From Clostridium sp. OS1-26 (GTDB lineage Bacteria > Bacillota > Clostridia > Clostridiales > Clostridiaceae): 64,000 nt of DNA. The notes below the pieces were generated by a model. The model saw nothing but the letters and a program-made list of their open reading frames with translations. It was not told the DNA's origin and ran no database searches. The translations under genes were made by a program, and so were the position numbers. This document shows, one piece after another, positions 1 through 8,460 of this stretch (the stretch's first letter is position 1; every line of letters starts with the position of its first letter). The DNA lies in assembly GCF_030915445.1 (NCBI RefSeq), contig NZ_CP133264.1, positions 3,753,208 to 3,817,207 of the forward strand, read 5' to 3'.

Positions 1-1
1 T

Positions 2-1138
2 CTTGCGCTTAATGGAAGTAATGAAGCTCTTATAATAGTGGACAATATAGCAAGAAAGTTTAAATTTAAGCAGGTTAAAAATGCTGCAGCTACTGCACTT
101 CAATTTGCATCCGAACAAATGGATATAGATATGGAAGAACTTTCAGATAGAATAGTTCCAGACTTAGGTTTTGACATAAAAGGAGAAAGAGTTTTTGACT
201 ACGGAGATAGAAAGTTTATTGTAACCCTTACTCCTGAGCTTACTTTAGATGTACAAGATGAAAGTGGCAAAAACTTTAAAAACCTTCCAGCACCAAATAA
301 AAAAGATGATGAAACTAAAGCAGCAGAAGCTTCATTAGAATTTAAGAACTTAAAGAAACAGTTAAAAACAGTAGCAAATATACAAGCTATTCGTTTAGAG
401 TTGGCGCTATCTAGCAATAGAAAGTGGACAAAAGAAGCATGGGTAAAGCTCTTTGTTGAAAATCCTATTATGCATCAATTTTCCATAGGTCTCGTATGGG
501 GTATTTATGAAGACAATATTTTAACTGATAGTTTCAGATATATGGAGGATGGCAGCTTTAATACTAAAGATGAAGATGAATATGAATTAAAGAATGGAGT
601 AGTAATAGGAATTGTTCATCCAATAGAATTAAGTAAAGAAGATATGGAATTGTGGAAAGAACAGTTTGAAAACTATGAAATTAAACAGCCCCTTGAACAG
701 TTAAATAGAGAGATATTTACGGTTACTGAAGAAGAAAAAACTAATAAGAAGGTAGAACGCTTTGGAGGAATCATGTTAAATGGTTTATCTCTATTAGGTA
801 AGTTAACTAGCTTTGGATGGAGTAGAGGGCCAATTGGAGATGGCGGCGGTTACTATACTTTTTACAAGGAAGATAGTACTTTTAAAATAGATGTTGAATT
901 AAGTTTTAGTGGTGTAAGTGTAGGCTATGAAAATGAAGAAGTAACAGTATATGACTTAAGTTTTTATAAAGAAGGAACAGCATCAAAATATAGTTATATA
1001 AATGACAAAATGTATGAGCATAATGTTGTATCACCAGAGACACTGCCTAAAAGATTTCTTAGTGAGATTCTATATCAAATAAATAAGGCAACGGCTTCAA
1101 AAACAGGAACTAATGAGAATTGGAAGGAAGAGAAGTAG
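2..1138 (+). CDS. DUF4132 domain protein, C-terminal part (5' end outside window)
   Basis: The frame is open from base 2, so this is the tail of a longer gene cut by the window edge; the GTG at 38 is internal. The residues read from base 2 (LALNGSNEALIIVDNIARKF) align with residues just before 769 of the 1134-aa protein at 8461, and homology continues to the C-terminus. Shared blocks include FVENPIMH, LGL/IGLVWG, FRYMEDG, NTKDEDEYEL and VERFGG. This is the DUF4132 (MolR-like) C-terminal region, whose biochemical role is not established. It heads a run of short co-directional genes. The two copies are paralogues, not a perfect repeat. Confidence 0.85.
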   Translation, partial: LALNGSNEALIIVDNIARKFKFKQVKNAAATALQFASEQMDIDMEELSDRIVPDLGFDIKGERVFDYGDRKFIVTLTPELTLDVQDESGKNFKNLPAPNKKDDETKAAEASLEFKNLKKQLKTVANIQAIRLELALSSNRKWTKEAWVKLFVENPIMHQFSIGLVWGIYEDNILTDSFRYMEDGSFNTKDEDEYELKNGVVIGIVHPIELSKEDMELWKEQFENYEIKQPLEQLNREIFTVTEEEKTNKKVERFGGIMLNGLSLLGKLTSFGWSRGPIGDGGGYYTFYKEDSTFKIDVELSFSGVSVGYENEEVTVYDLSFYKEGTASKYSYINDKMYEHNVVSPETLPKRFLSEILYQINKATASKTGTNENWKEEK

Positions 1139-1161
1139 AGATTTTTAATGTGGAGGAATAA

Positions 1162-1665
1162 ATGTCAAAGGATATTATCGAATGTAAGATTGACGAATTT
1201 TTAAAAGAGTTTGAAGGGATTAATTGGTTAAAATGTGCTGGTGATGAAAGTGATAGATATAGAGTTGTACGTTCTTTTACCGAAGCATGGGATGGTTGGA
1301 ATGATAAAATGCTTAAAGTATGGCTCAAGGAAAGTGAAAATATAGAAAAAGTTGCAATGGACTCTATTGGGGATGAAGCTATTGATTTAATATTTGGCAG
1401 AATCGCTGAGGCAATGGGACCCAAAATTGCCGAGGGATTAGTAAAATTTAAAGATAGAATTGAAAACGCTGTGTTGGATAACGATACATGTGGATTAGAT
1501 TATGAAATAATCGATTTTATAAAGCGAGATATGGCTTGGGCTTGTGTTGAGAGGATTACTGATAATATAGGATTTTTCAACAAAGTATTAGGAGTTTTGG
1601 TCGAAGGTCGCTGGGCATGTGCCTGGGAAGGAAACTATCCATCAGGGCGATTTGTAATAATGTGA
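1162..1665 (+). CDS. hypothetical protein, 167 aa
   Basis: ATG preceded by GGAGG (tgtggaggaataaATG), 23 bp after the DUF4132 stop, so probably co-transcribed. I do not recognise the family. It is soluble and predicted mostly helical, with several Trp and Cys residues and no signal peptide or membrane segment. Its place among immunity-type genes makes an immunity or accessory role possible, but that rests on context only. Confidence 0.7.
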   Translation: MSKDIIECKIDEFLKEFEGINWLKCAGDESDRYRVVRSFTEAWDGWNDKMLKVWLKESENIEKVAMDSIGDEAIDLIFGRIAEAMGPKIAEGLVKFKDRIENAVLDNDTCGLDYEIIDFIKRDMAWACVERITDNIGFFNKVLGVLVEGRWACAWEGNYPSGRFVIM

Positions 1666-1747
1666 TAAGGAAGTCTTTTAATCCTAAAATGCTTAAAATC
1701 AATCCGTGTAGTATATGCTGCAGGATATATTTAAAGGAGAAACTTAT

Positions 1748-2076
1748 ATGGGAAGTATTGCTATAAAATTAGATCCATCAAAAATGGACAATCCAGATTT
1801 AGATTTAAGATATATAATACCAGATAAAAGTGAAGAGTTGACAAAAGGAGCAGTTAAAGATGATGGATATGACTATTCGTCTGATGGAACAAATTCTATT
1901 ATTATTTTTCTAAGTAGTGAAGATCCTAAAAAATATGTAAATGAAGTTTTAGATATTTTAAGAAATGAAGATTTTTGGACAATAATATTTATGAAGTTGG
2001 TGTAATAGCTATTGATGATGGAGATGGATTTAAAGTAATTCATCCTAGTAATTATGAGGGTAATTTTGATTTATAG
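1748..2076 (+). pseudogene. small immunity-like protein, broken by a one-base frameshift
   Basis: The start is ATG 1748 after AAAGGAG, giving MGSIAIKLDPSKM. The intact frame ends early at 2005 with the unconvincing tail WTIIFMKLV. Adding one T to the five-T run at 1972-1976 gives EDFLDNNIYEVGVIAIDDGDGF and reads to a stop at 2074-2076, a 109-aa acidic protein. The restored continuity argues the ancestral gene was intact. The fold looks like a small alpha/beta immunity protein (possibly Imm51-like), a weak family guess. It is one of four single-base homopolymer breaks in the window. Confidence 0.6.
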
Positions 2077-2120
2077 AAGAATAAGAGTAAGTAAAGATTA
2101 TTTAAGAAGGAGTAGAGAAA

Positions 2121-2543
2121 ATGGGAAAATATATAGATAAAATGGGCATCTTTGAAGATTTCAATTTTAAATTGGTAGTGCTTGATGCTTTGTTAGATAA
2201 AAGCCCATCTTTTCAAAAAGAGTTAGGATCACTGATTGAAAAGTATACGCAAAATTATGAGTGGTATACAGGAGCAGGACCTATTAAAGAGATGCTGGAA
2301 TTTTTTTCTGAGTTATATATTGAGCAAAAGGATTTAGATAAGATTACAGAATTGTGCTTTGATGGTGGTAATGAAATCTACAGTTATATACAACCTGATT
2401 GGGATGGGGAAGATTTTTTCTTTGATATTCAATCCATAAAGGGATTTGAACATATTAAAAATTTAAAATCTGTAGAGTATATCAGTATGGTGGATGAAGA
2501 AGTTTTAGAACCAATGAAAGAACGAGGGATTTCTATAAAATAA
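2121..2543 (+). CDS. hypothetical acidic protein, DUF6892-like
   Basis: ATG with upstream AAGGAG. The 140-aa protein contains FNFKLVVLDALLDKSPSF near the N-terminus, NYEWYTGAGPIKEMLEFF in the middle, then ITELCFDGGNEIY and a C-terminal LKSVEYISM. From memory this resembles the DUF6892 family found beside DUF4132 and SUKH genes in Firmicutes; that assignment is unverified. No signal peptide or membrane segment. The last third resembles a short leucine-rich or solenoid cap. The context suggests an immunity or accessory protein. Confidence 0.7.
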   Translation: MGKYIDKMGIFEDFNFKLVVLDALLDKSPSFQKELGSLIEKYTQNYEWYTGAGPIKEMLEFFSELYIEQKDLDKITELCFDGGNEIYSYIQPDWDGEDFFFDIQSIKGFEHIKNLKSVEYISMVDEEVLEPMKERGISIK

Positions 2544-2590
2544 TGAATGTAGAGATAGTTATTAGAAAGTTATAAAGAGTGGTGTTAAGA

Positions 2591-2728
2591 GTGAAAAAAG
2601 ATCTTTTAGAAAAGATTGAAAAGCAAGGAGGATTTAGGCCTCCATATAATAGAGATATTTTAGTTTCTGTAGAAGATTTTTTTGAAGATAATAATGTAAT
2701 AGTTGGTTTAATTGAAAATTCAAGATAA
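2591..2728 (+). CDS. small ORF, 45 aa, probably a truncated N-terminal remnant
   Basis: A GTG-started frame encoding MKKDLLEKIEKQGG and then FRPPYNRDILVSVEDFF before a stop. The composition is protein-like and the sequence looks like the first part of a larger domain, which would make it a decayed fragment. The ribosome site is weak (ggtgtt). No function can be assigned. It could also be a functional microprotein. Confidence 0.35.
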   Translation: MKKDLLEKIEKQGGFRPPYNRDILVSVEDFFEDNNVIVGLIENSR

Positions 2729-2770
2729 GAGCATAATACACACTAGATACTAGAAGGATGTGGAAACTAT

Positions 2771-3328
2771 ATGATAAGTAAACGAGATATGAAATTTAGT
2801 AAATTTATAAGCTTAGTATTAAGACATAAACCTGAAATAATAGATTTACATATGGATGAAGAAGGATATGTAAGAGTAAATAAACTTATTGAAGGCATGA
2901 ATAAAAATGGTATGGATATTACAAAACGGGACTTAGATAGAATAGTTGCTGAAGACAATAAGCAAAGATATTCTTATAATTTATCTAATGATGAACCCAG
3001 AATTAGGGCTAATCAAGGTCATTCTATTCAAGTAAATCTTAATTTGAAGCCAGTGGTTCCTCCTGCAGAATTATACCATGGAACAGCTAAGAGATTTCTT
3101 AATAGTATTCTTAAAGATGGCATAAAAAAGGGCAGTAGACAATATGTGCATTTATCAAAAGATATTAAAACAGCTACAAAAGTTGGTGCTAGGCATGGTG
3201 AAGTAGCAGTATTAAGAATAGATTCTTATAACATGATTAAGGATGGTTATGGGTTTTATTGTTCAGAAAATGGTGTTTATTTAACAGACAATGTACCAAC
3301 CCAATATATAATAAACAATGAAAATTAA
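2771..3328 (+). CDS. kptA: RNA 2'-phosphotransferase, Tpt1/KptA family
   Basis: 185 aa, the usual KptA length. Family motifs are visible: FSKFISLVLRHKP (8-21), RANQGHS (79-85), LYHGT (101-105) and HLS (127-129). These hold the Arg-His-Arg-Arg residues used to bind NAD+ and the 2'-phosphate. Tpt1/KptA enzymes move an internal RNA 2'-phosphate to NAD+, giving ADP-ribose 1'',2''-cyclic phosphate. Bacteria lack the tRNA-splicing pathway that needs this activity in yeast, so its bacterial role is uncertain. Location in an immunity-type array makes an RNA-repair or antidote role plausible. An RtcB-like ligase lies at 53.3 kb, but not linked. Confidence 0.93.
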   Translation: MISKRDMKFSKFISLVLRHKPEIIDLHMDEEGYVRVNKLIEGMNKNGMDITKRDLDRIVAEDNKQRYSYNLSNDEPRIRANQGHSIQVNLNLKPVVPPAELYHGTAKRFLNSILKDGIKKGSRQYVHLSKDIKTATKVGARHGEVAVLRIDSYNMIKDGYGFYCSENGVYLTDNVPTQYIINNEN

Positions 3329-3434
3329 TAATTTAAATTAAGTAAAAGAAGAAACTTAGTGAATATAGTAAATGATTTGATGTTTTCAAAAATTAATGAA
3401 AAATGTGTAGCTAGATCTAGGGGGAGGTCAAGAG

Positions 3435-3542
3435 ATGAATTTAAAAGTAAGTAATTTAATGCTGGATTTAGAAAAATTAGATAATAGATATAAGTGTTAT
3501 ACAACTTTTTATATTAAAATTATAGGACAAACTATATATTAA
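3435..3542 (+). CDS. small ORF, 35 aa, possible gene remnant
   Basis: ATG 3435 follows a very strong ribosome site (GGGGGAGGT, 10 bases upstream) and encodes MNLKVSNLMLDLEKLDNRYK followed by a short hydrophobic tail. The good ribosome site with so short a product suggests the start of an immunity-type gene whose body was lost, or a genuine small protein. No family recognised. Confidence 0.35.
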   Translation: MNLKVSNLMLDLEKLDNRYKCYTTFYIKIIGQTIY

Positions 3543-3557
3543 GCGAGGTAGAAATAT

Positions 3558-4136
3558 ATGAATACAAGACAACTTATCAATATAATGTCTGTTGCAGAAA
3601 AATTAAAAAATAATACTCGTCATTCATGGACATCATCTCATCGTCACGAAAGTGTTGCAGAACATAGTTGGCGTTTGTCTTTGATGGCGTACTTGATAAA
3701 AGATGAGTTTCCAAACGTTGATATAAACAAAGTTATTCTAATGTGCATATTTCATGACTTAGGTGAAGCTATTACAGGGGATATTCCCGCTTTTAACAAA
3801 TCGAAATGTGATGAAATTGTTGAGAGCGATGCAGTTTCTCAACTACTGTGTAGTTTACCGCAGCCATATAAGGCAGAATTATCTGATCTGTTCGTAGAAA
3901 TGAACGAACAACAAACGATAGAAGCTAAAATTTATAAGGCACTTGATAAGATGGAGACACTAATTCAACATAATGAAGCGGAGATATCAACATGGATTCC
4001 GCTTGAATATGAGATGAATCTGTCATACGGAACAAAGGAAGTTGATTTTTCAGATTATATGAAAGAATTAAAGCAAACCATATATAAGGATTCCATACAA
4101 AAAATAAAGACTGCAAAAGAATCCAAAGATTTTTAA
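3558..4136 (+). CDS. HD-domain hydrolase, YfbR/HDDC2-like 5'-deoxynucleotidase
   Basis: 192 aa single HD domain. The metal-binding set is visible: H36 in VAEHSWR, H66-D67 in IFHDLGEAITGDIP, and D130 in KALDKME. The signature HRHESVAEHSW followed by FHDLGE is typical of the YfbR/HDDC2 group, which dephosphorylates deoxynucleoside 5'-monophosphates. ATG is preceded by GCGAGG. It sits inside the accessory array, where nucleotide hydrolases sometimes act in phage defence or nucleotide salvage. Substrate is inferred from family only. Confidence 0.85.
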   Translation: MNTRQLINIMSVAEKLKNNTRHSWTSSHRHESVAEHSWRLSLMAYLIKDEFPNVDINKVILMCIFHDLGEAITGDIPAFNKSKCDEIVESDAVSQLLCSLPQPYKAELSDLFVEMNEQQTIEAKIYKALDKMETLIQHNEAEISTWIPLEYEMNLSYGTKEVDFSDYMKELKQTIYKDSIQKIKTAKESKDF

Positions 4137-4374
4137 AGGAACAAAAACTAATTTAATAAGTAATTATTATGGCACATTTTTCTTAAGTCGTGTATACATA
4201 ACACATGAAGGAAGAGCGTTGCAATTTGGATGCGATCCTTCTGGTAAAGCTTTAGTTTTTTTAATTGATGAAAACTGGGAAGTAGGAGAAATTTGGGATG
4301 ATGATTTGAGCACCATAGAGAGAACCGGAAAAACATTCTACGATTATATTTGCGAAGTAATAAATGCGTTTTGA
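4117..4374 (+). pseudogene. C-terminal remnant of a SUKH/SMI1-like immunity protein
   Basis: An open frame without a usable start overlaps the 3' end of the HD gene. It reads TNLISNYYGTFFLSRVYI, then LQFGCDPSGKALVFLIDE, then WEVGEIWDDDLSTIERTG and FYDYICEVINAF before TGA at 4372-4374. The pattern (beta strands, an acidic loop, a final amphipathic helix) resembles the C-terminal half of SMI1/KNR4 proteins. The N-terminal half is missing, probably lost by recombination in the array. Annotating this as plain intergenic DNA would miss it. Confidence 0.45.
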
Positions 4375-4405
4375 GAGCTAAATATATGAGGAGGTAGCAA
4401 CAGTT

Positions 4406-4795
4406 ATGTTAAGAAAAGAATTACAACCACCCTCAATTAATAATGAGTTATATGAACCCATGGACTTTCATGATTATATGGCAGCCGTATCACTTGAGGA
4501 TTTGGCCAAAGAGGTATCCTTACCTAACCCTCTAATAGTTAGAGATATAACTGTTGAAGAGGCAGCTAAAATAATAGATATGATTGCTGAACTTAAATCA
4601 CCAGAAGGAATGGAAGAAGTTGAAGAAGTATACCCATATATAAATTATTACATAGAGCTATTGGAGAAAAGTATACCACACAATAATATTTCAGATTTAA
4701 TTTATTGGTATGATGTTGAGGAATATGGACATGAACCAACAGCAAGAGAAATCGCAGAAAAGGCATTTAAGGATAAAAACGAAATCATAATGTAG
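4406..4795 (+). CDS. hypothetical acidic protein, 129 aa
   Basis: ATG preceded by GGAGGT (atgaggaggtagcaacagttATG). The protein is acidic and mainly helical, with no membrane segment or signal peptide and no motif I recognise. It lies directly upstream of a SUKH gene. The size and charge fit a small immunity protein, but this is context-based. Confidence 0.65.
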   Translation: MLRKELQPPSINNELYEPMDFHDYMAAVSLEDLAKEVSLPNPLIVRDITVEEAAKIIDMIAELKSPEGMEEVEEVYPYINYYIELLEKSIPHNNISDLIYWYDVEEYGHEPTAREIAEKAFKDKNEIIM

Positions 4796-4913
4796 ACAAG
4801 TATAATTGAAAGTATTCAGTAGTAAAAATAATACGGGTAAAGTAAAATACGAAACCTTAATAAATATTTACAACGGTAATCCTGTGTATAAAGAAGAGGT
4901 GAATTATAAAAAC

Positions 4914-5468
4914 ATGCAAAAGCTATTGGAAATTTTAGATAAACATTTGAAGCTATCAAGACCGGATTTTTATTCAAAGCTTAATGTGCCATTGAAAGAA
5001 AATGAAATACAGGCTTTAGAAGAACAATTTAGTATTACATTACCTGCTGACCTAAAAGCTTTATATCAATGGAAAAATGGACAAAATGCTCAGTGTTATG
5101 ATTCTTTTGTAAATAATTCAATGTTTATGACCTTAGAAGAGGCATTGGATGATGCTAAAGAGATGACTGAAATGATTGGTTTTGATTTTGAAATTGATAA
5201 TTGGTGGAATGAAAACTGGATACCTTTATTCCATAATGGCGGTGGAGATCATATTTGTTATGACATGGGTGGTACTTTTACTGGTCAGAAGGGACAATTA
5301 ATTGAGTTCTGGCATGCAGACAATGATAGAAATGTTATTGCACCAGATTTGAAATCTTTCATTGAAGCTATAAATCAGTTTTATGGAACAAAACCAGTAA
5401 TGGAGTTTGATGAATATTTTGAAGTAGATAATATAAAAGATTTTCCTAAAAGATTTTATCTTGAATAG
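4914..5468 (+). CDS. SMI1/KNR4 (SUKH-1) family protein
   Basis: Start chosen at ATG 4914 (MQKLLEILDKHLKLSRPDFY). The frame extends to a TTG at 4806, but the extra 36 residues look unlike the family. Hallmarks are LKENEIQALEEQFSITLPAD, then the SUKH motif LKALYQWKNGQ, and further on NWIPLFHNGGGDHICYDM and LIEFWHADN. SUKH proteins are the commonest immunity proteins of bacterial polymorphic toxins and neutralise co-encoded nuclease or other toxin domains. No cognate toxin is next to it. Length about 184 aa is normal. Confidence 0.88.
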   Translation: MQKLLEILDKHLKLSRPDFYSKLNVPLKENEIQALEEQFSITLPADLKALYQWKNGQNAQCYDSFVNNSMFMTLEEALDDAKEMTEMIGFDFEIDNWWNENWIPLFHNGGGDHICYDMGGTFTGQKGQLIEFWHADNDRNVIAPDLKSFIEAINQFYGTKPVMEFDEYFEVDNIKDFPKRFYLE

Positions 5469-5627
5469 GAAGTACTATATTTAATTGTAGGAAGTTTTTA
5501 AAATATAATTTAAGCCCAGCTTTTGTTGATGATGGACAGAAAGAATTATAAACAAATTTGTATTATATGAGAAAAAGTAAACTGGTTGGAGGAAGAAGAA
5601 TAATTGGATTGAAGGGAGATAAACTTA

Positions 5628-6197
5628 ATGCAATCAGAATTTAATTTCCAAAAATTCAAAGAGGAAGTCATTTTAGCTACAAAGAAAGCTTTTTTAGAAA
5701 TTATGGATGAATACAAAGATTCTATAGTATATGCATTCTCACTAACTTGTGATTCATCTGTTAGATCTATAGGGGTTGTAGCAAATACAAAAGAAGCATT
5801 AGAGGAACAAATAGAAGATGAAGAAGATAGGTATTATTATAAATTTTGTGAGCAAGAATGGGAAATATGGGATGCTGCAGATAATGAATTTCAAGAGATT
5901 AGAAATACTTTAGTAGAATTCCAAGAAAATAATAAAGATAAAATAAGTGACTCAGAAACATGCATATATACAGAATTTTTTGATGAATTTAGAGAAAAGA
6001 TTTTTGATATATGTGTACAAGCTTTAATAGAAATAAAAGAAGAGAAATTCTTTGAAGATAAGTGTAAGAAAAGTATTGCCATTAATTTTATGGTACCAGA
6101 GTATTTAGATGAAGACTATTCTATAGAAGTTTTCAGTAAACTGAATAATGGGATAGTAGTGGAAGAATATAAAGAGCATATTGAAGATTTTATGTAG
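5628..6197 (+). CDS. DUF4303 family protein
   Basis: 189 aa with ATG preceded by GGGAG. Features of DUF4303 are IVYAFSLTCDSSVRSIGVVA near residue 33, followed by NTKEALEEQ, and a C-terminal half rich in helices with FMVPEYLDEDYSIEVFSKLN. DUF4303 proteins are recurrent members of immunity-gene arrays in Firmicutes, with no known activity. Soluble, acidic, no signal peptide. Confidence 0.75.
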   Translation: MQSEFNFQKFKEEVILATKKAFLEIMDEYKDSIVYAFSLTCDSSVRSIGVVANTKEALEEQIEDEEDRYYYKFCEQEWEIWDAADNEFQEIRNTLVEFQENNKDKISDSETCIYTEFFDEFREKIFDICVQALIEIKEEKFFEDKCKKSIAINFMVPEYLDEDYSIEVFSKLNNGIVVEEYKEHIEDFM

Positions 6198-6292
6198 TAT
6201 ATAAGAAGAATGAAAAGATTAAAAGTTAGGTAAATTAACACTTATAAAATTATTTAAGTGGGTATTATACTAAGTTTAGGAGATGATTTTTT

Positions 6293-6940
6293 ATGCTTAA
6301 AATTAGTAAGGATGGAGAAGAGGTTTATTGGGATAAGGTTGTTAACTTAGGTGTTATGGGTAGGTTTGATAGTATCTGTATAGATTTATATGGATGTGAA
6401 ATTGCGGGAGTGCAAGATGATATGTCAGAAGAAGAGAAATTCTCGAGAATTTCAAAATACTATGGAGATAGATTTAAAGAATTAGAAGCAGATGTAAACT
6501 ACATAAATGAGCAATTTTTAATGTGGATTATAACTCATCTATGTGATATAGAATATCCTTTTTGGGAGTTTGGATTTAAAGATAAAGATAGTAAAAAGTA
6601 TCCAGATTACATAGTTGAAGAAGAAATGGAAAAGTTTGAAGATGAAAATGGACAAGTAATGCACGATTTGCAGAATCCAAGTTCCATTTATAAAAAAATA
6701 CAGGAATATAATGTGTATACCAATAAAGATAATTTAACCAGCTATGAAATAGTAGCTAAATATTTGCCAATGCTTGATTTTAAAAAACTTGTAGATACAA
6801 TTGAAGCTGACAGTCTTGATACATACGAAGAGGAAATACATTTTCAAGTTAGCAGTGAGGTCTGCGGTGGTCTGCTGCTTTGTGCTACCTATGGAACTAT
6901 ATATGAAAACAATAAGTTAGAAGTTACACATAATTGTTAA
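6293..6940 (+). CDS. hypothetical protein, 215 aa
   Basis: ATG preceded by TTAGGAGATG. The protein is acidic and cytosolic with no recognised family. The N-terminus looks beta-rich (MLKISKDGEEVYWDKVVNLG) and the middle is helical. It is flanked by DUF4303 and ankyrin genes, so an immunity or accessory role is possible. Gaps of about 95 and 132 bp on either side contain nothing I can identify. Confidence 0.65.
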   Translation: MLKISKDGEEVYWDKVVNLGVMGRFDSICIDLYGCEIAGVQDDMSEEEKFSRISKYYGDRFKELEADVNYINEQFLMWIITHLCDIEYPFWEFGFKDKDSKKYPDYIVEEEMEKFEDENGQVMHDLQNPSSIYKKIQEYNVYTNKDNLTSYEIVAKYLPMLDFKKLVDTIEADSLDTYEEEIHFQVSSEVCGGLLLCATYGTIYENNKLEVTHNC

Positions 6941-7072
6941 GTGAAGGTAAGAATGAATATGGAAATAGGAAGCGTGAAATATAGAAAAGTATTTACTAGC
7001 TTGGAAAGTTTATATATAATTATGTGCTTTTTATACTAATTAACATTAATTTCTATTAAGGAGATACTTATT

Positions 7073-7762
7073 ATGAACATATTTGAAACAATAAAAAATA
7101 AATCTATAAAACAATTAAGAGAAGTAATTGCAAGTGATAATATAAATAGTAAAGATCAATATGGGCGTACACCGTTACATTATGCTATAGTACAAAAAGT
7201 CCCTATCGAGTTGTTTCAAGAATTAATAGATTTTGGTGCAGATATTAGTATTGAAGATAAATTACATGAAACAGTAATTCATAAGGCAATTAAGTTTAAA
7301 AATAAACAAGCTATACAAATATTAATAGATAGTGGAGTGAAGTTAAATCATCCTTTAGGTATAAAATATACTCCTTGGTTTAGTGCTAGACATTTGCCAG
7401 AAATAGCAGATTTAATGTTAAAAACTGAAGAGGCTATTCGTTTGACACTAACGAAGGAAGAAGAAAATATTATTGAGGAGTTATTAGATTTAGACGCTTC
7501 AGAGTTAGAGTGGAATTTCCAAAGATTAAATACTCCAGAATTGCTTCATGGGTTTGTATTAAACTTTAATTGGGATGATGATATCGAACCAATTGAAAAA
7601 ATATTACACAACCCACTTTGTAAGGAAATTACTGCAATTGAAATGTTTGAATTAGCAGATGGACGTTATTGGTTAGAACATAAAATTGTTAAAAATAAAT
7701 ATGACAAACAATTTATTAAATTTATAGATGATATTTTGAAAAAATTTCCACAAATAAAATAA
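7073..7762 (+). CDS. ankyrin-repeat protein
   Basis: 229 aa. Two to three ankyrin repeats lie in the N-terminal half: DQYGRTPLHYAI (about 27-38), then LIDFGADISIEDKLHETVIH and a third starting near AIQILIDSGVKLN. The C-terminal half is not repeat-like and has several Trp residues. Ankyrin repeats mediate protein binding, and short ankyrin proteins are common immunity proteins in polymorphic-toxin loci. Good ribosome site (AAGGAG). Confidence 0.82.
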   Translation: MNIFETIKNKSIKQLREVIASDNINSKDQYGRTPLHYAIVQKVPIELFQELIDFGADISIEDKLHETVIHKAIKFKNKQAIQILIDSGVKLNHPLGIKYTPWFSARHLPEIADLMLKTEEAIRLTLTKEEENIIEELLDLDASELEWNFQRLNTPELLHGFVLNFNWDDDIEPIEKILHNPLCKEITAIEMFELADGRYWLEHKIVKNKYDKQFIKFIDDILKKFPQIK

Positions 7763-7796
7763 TTTTGAGACGGGTTTAGGAAAGAGGTAATATAAA

Positions 7797-8438
7797 ATGA
7801 TCTTAATTGATGAGATAAAAGAAAAGCTAGAAATACTTAAAAAGGAAACCGAAAAGATTGAAGAATTTATTAATTTTAGGATTTTTAGTTTACATGAATT
7901 AAAAGAAGGTCAAGTAGGATATAGTATTGATTCAAGTGGTAATTCTTTAGTTTCAAATGAAGAGGGTTCATGGAAGGGTGAATGGATTGTAATAGGTTAT
8001 GAAGTATTGTGCGGAGACCCTATTATTATTGATACTAAGGAAGTTGGATTCCCAATATTTACATTAATGCATGGAATGGGTGAGTGGAATCCAGGAAGTT
8101 ATTTGTCTGAGTCAATAGATAAATTTATAGATGAAATTAATAAAATAAATAAATTTATTTCTGAAAGGACTATGTTAAATACTACTCCAAGAGTTACATG
8201 TAAGAGTTTAGATAATTTAATAGATGAAATAATTGAAGAAGATGAAGATGGTGATGTTGACAACTGGAAATCTATGCTTTATCCGATTTACAAGTCTACC
8301 AAAGAGTATGAAGATGCTATTACTAAAAAAGTAAAAATGATGTATGAAAATAATATGAAAATTAAAGATATATCAGCTGCATTAAATATGTCGATACAAG
8401 ATACTTATATATATTTAAAAAGAAAAATAGAAGAATAA
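7797..8438 (+). CDS. SUKH-like protein with C-terminal helix-turn-helix-like tail
   Basis: 213 aa, ATG with AGAGG upstream. The central region WKGEWIVIGYEVLCGDP followed by FPIFTLMHGMGEWNPG fits the beta-sheet core of SMI1/KNR4-like proteins. The N-terminus is a coiled-coil-like helix (residues 4-24). The last ~40 residues (KMMYENNMKIKDISAALNMS) resemble a helix-turn-helix seen at the end of some SUKH-type proteins. Acts in the cytosol; probable immunity or binding protein. Followed 22 bp later by the DUF4132 gene. Confidence 0.62.
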   Translation: MILIDEIKEKLEILKKETEKIEEFINFRIFSLHELKEGQVGYSIDSSGNSLVSNEEGSWKGEWIVIGYEVLCGDPIIIDTKEVGFPIFTLMHGMGEWNPGSYLSESIDKFIDEINKINKFISERTMLNTTPRVTCKSLDNLIDEIIEEDEDGDVDNWKSMLYPIYKSTKEYEDAITKKVKMMYENNMKIKDISAALNMSIQDTYIYLKRKIEE

Positions 8439-8460
8439 AAAATACAAGAGGAGAAAATAT

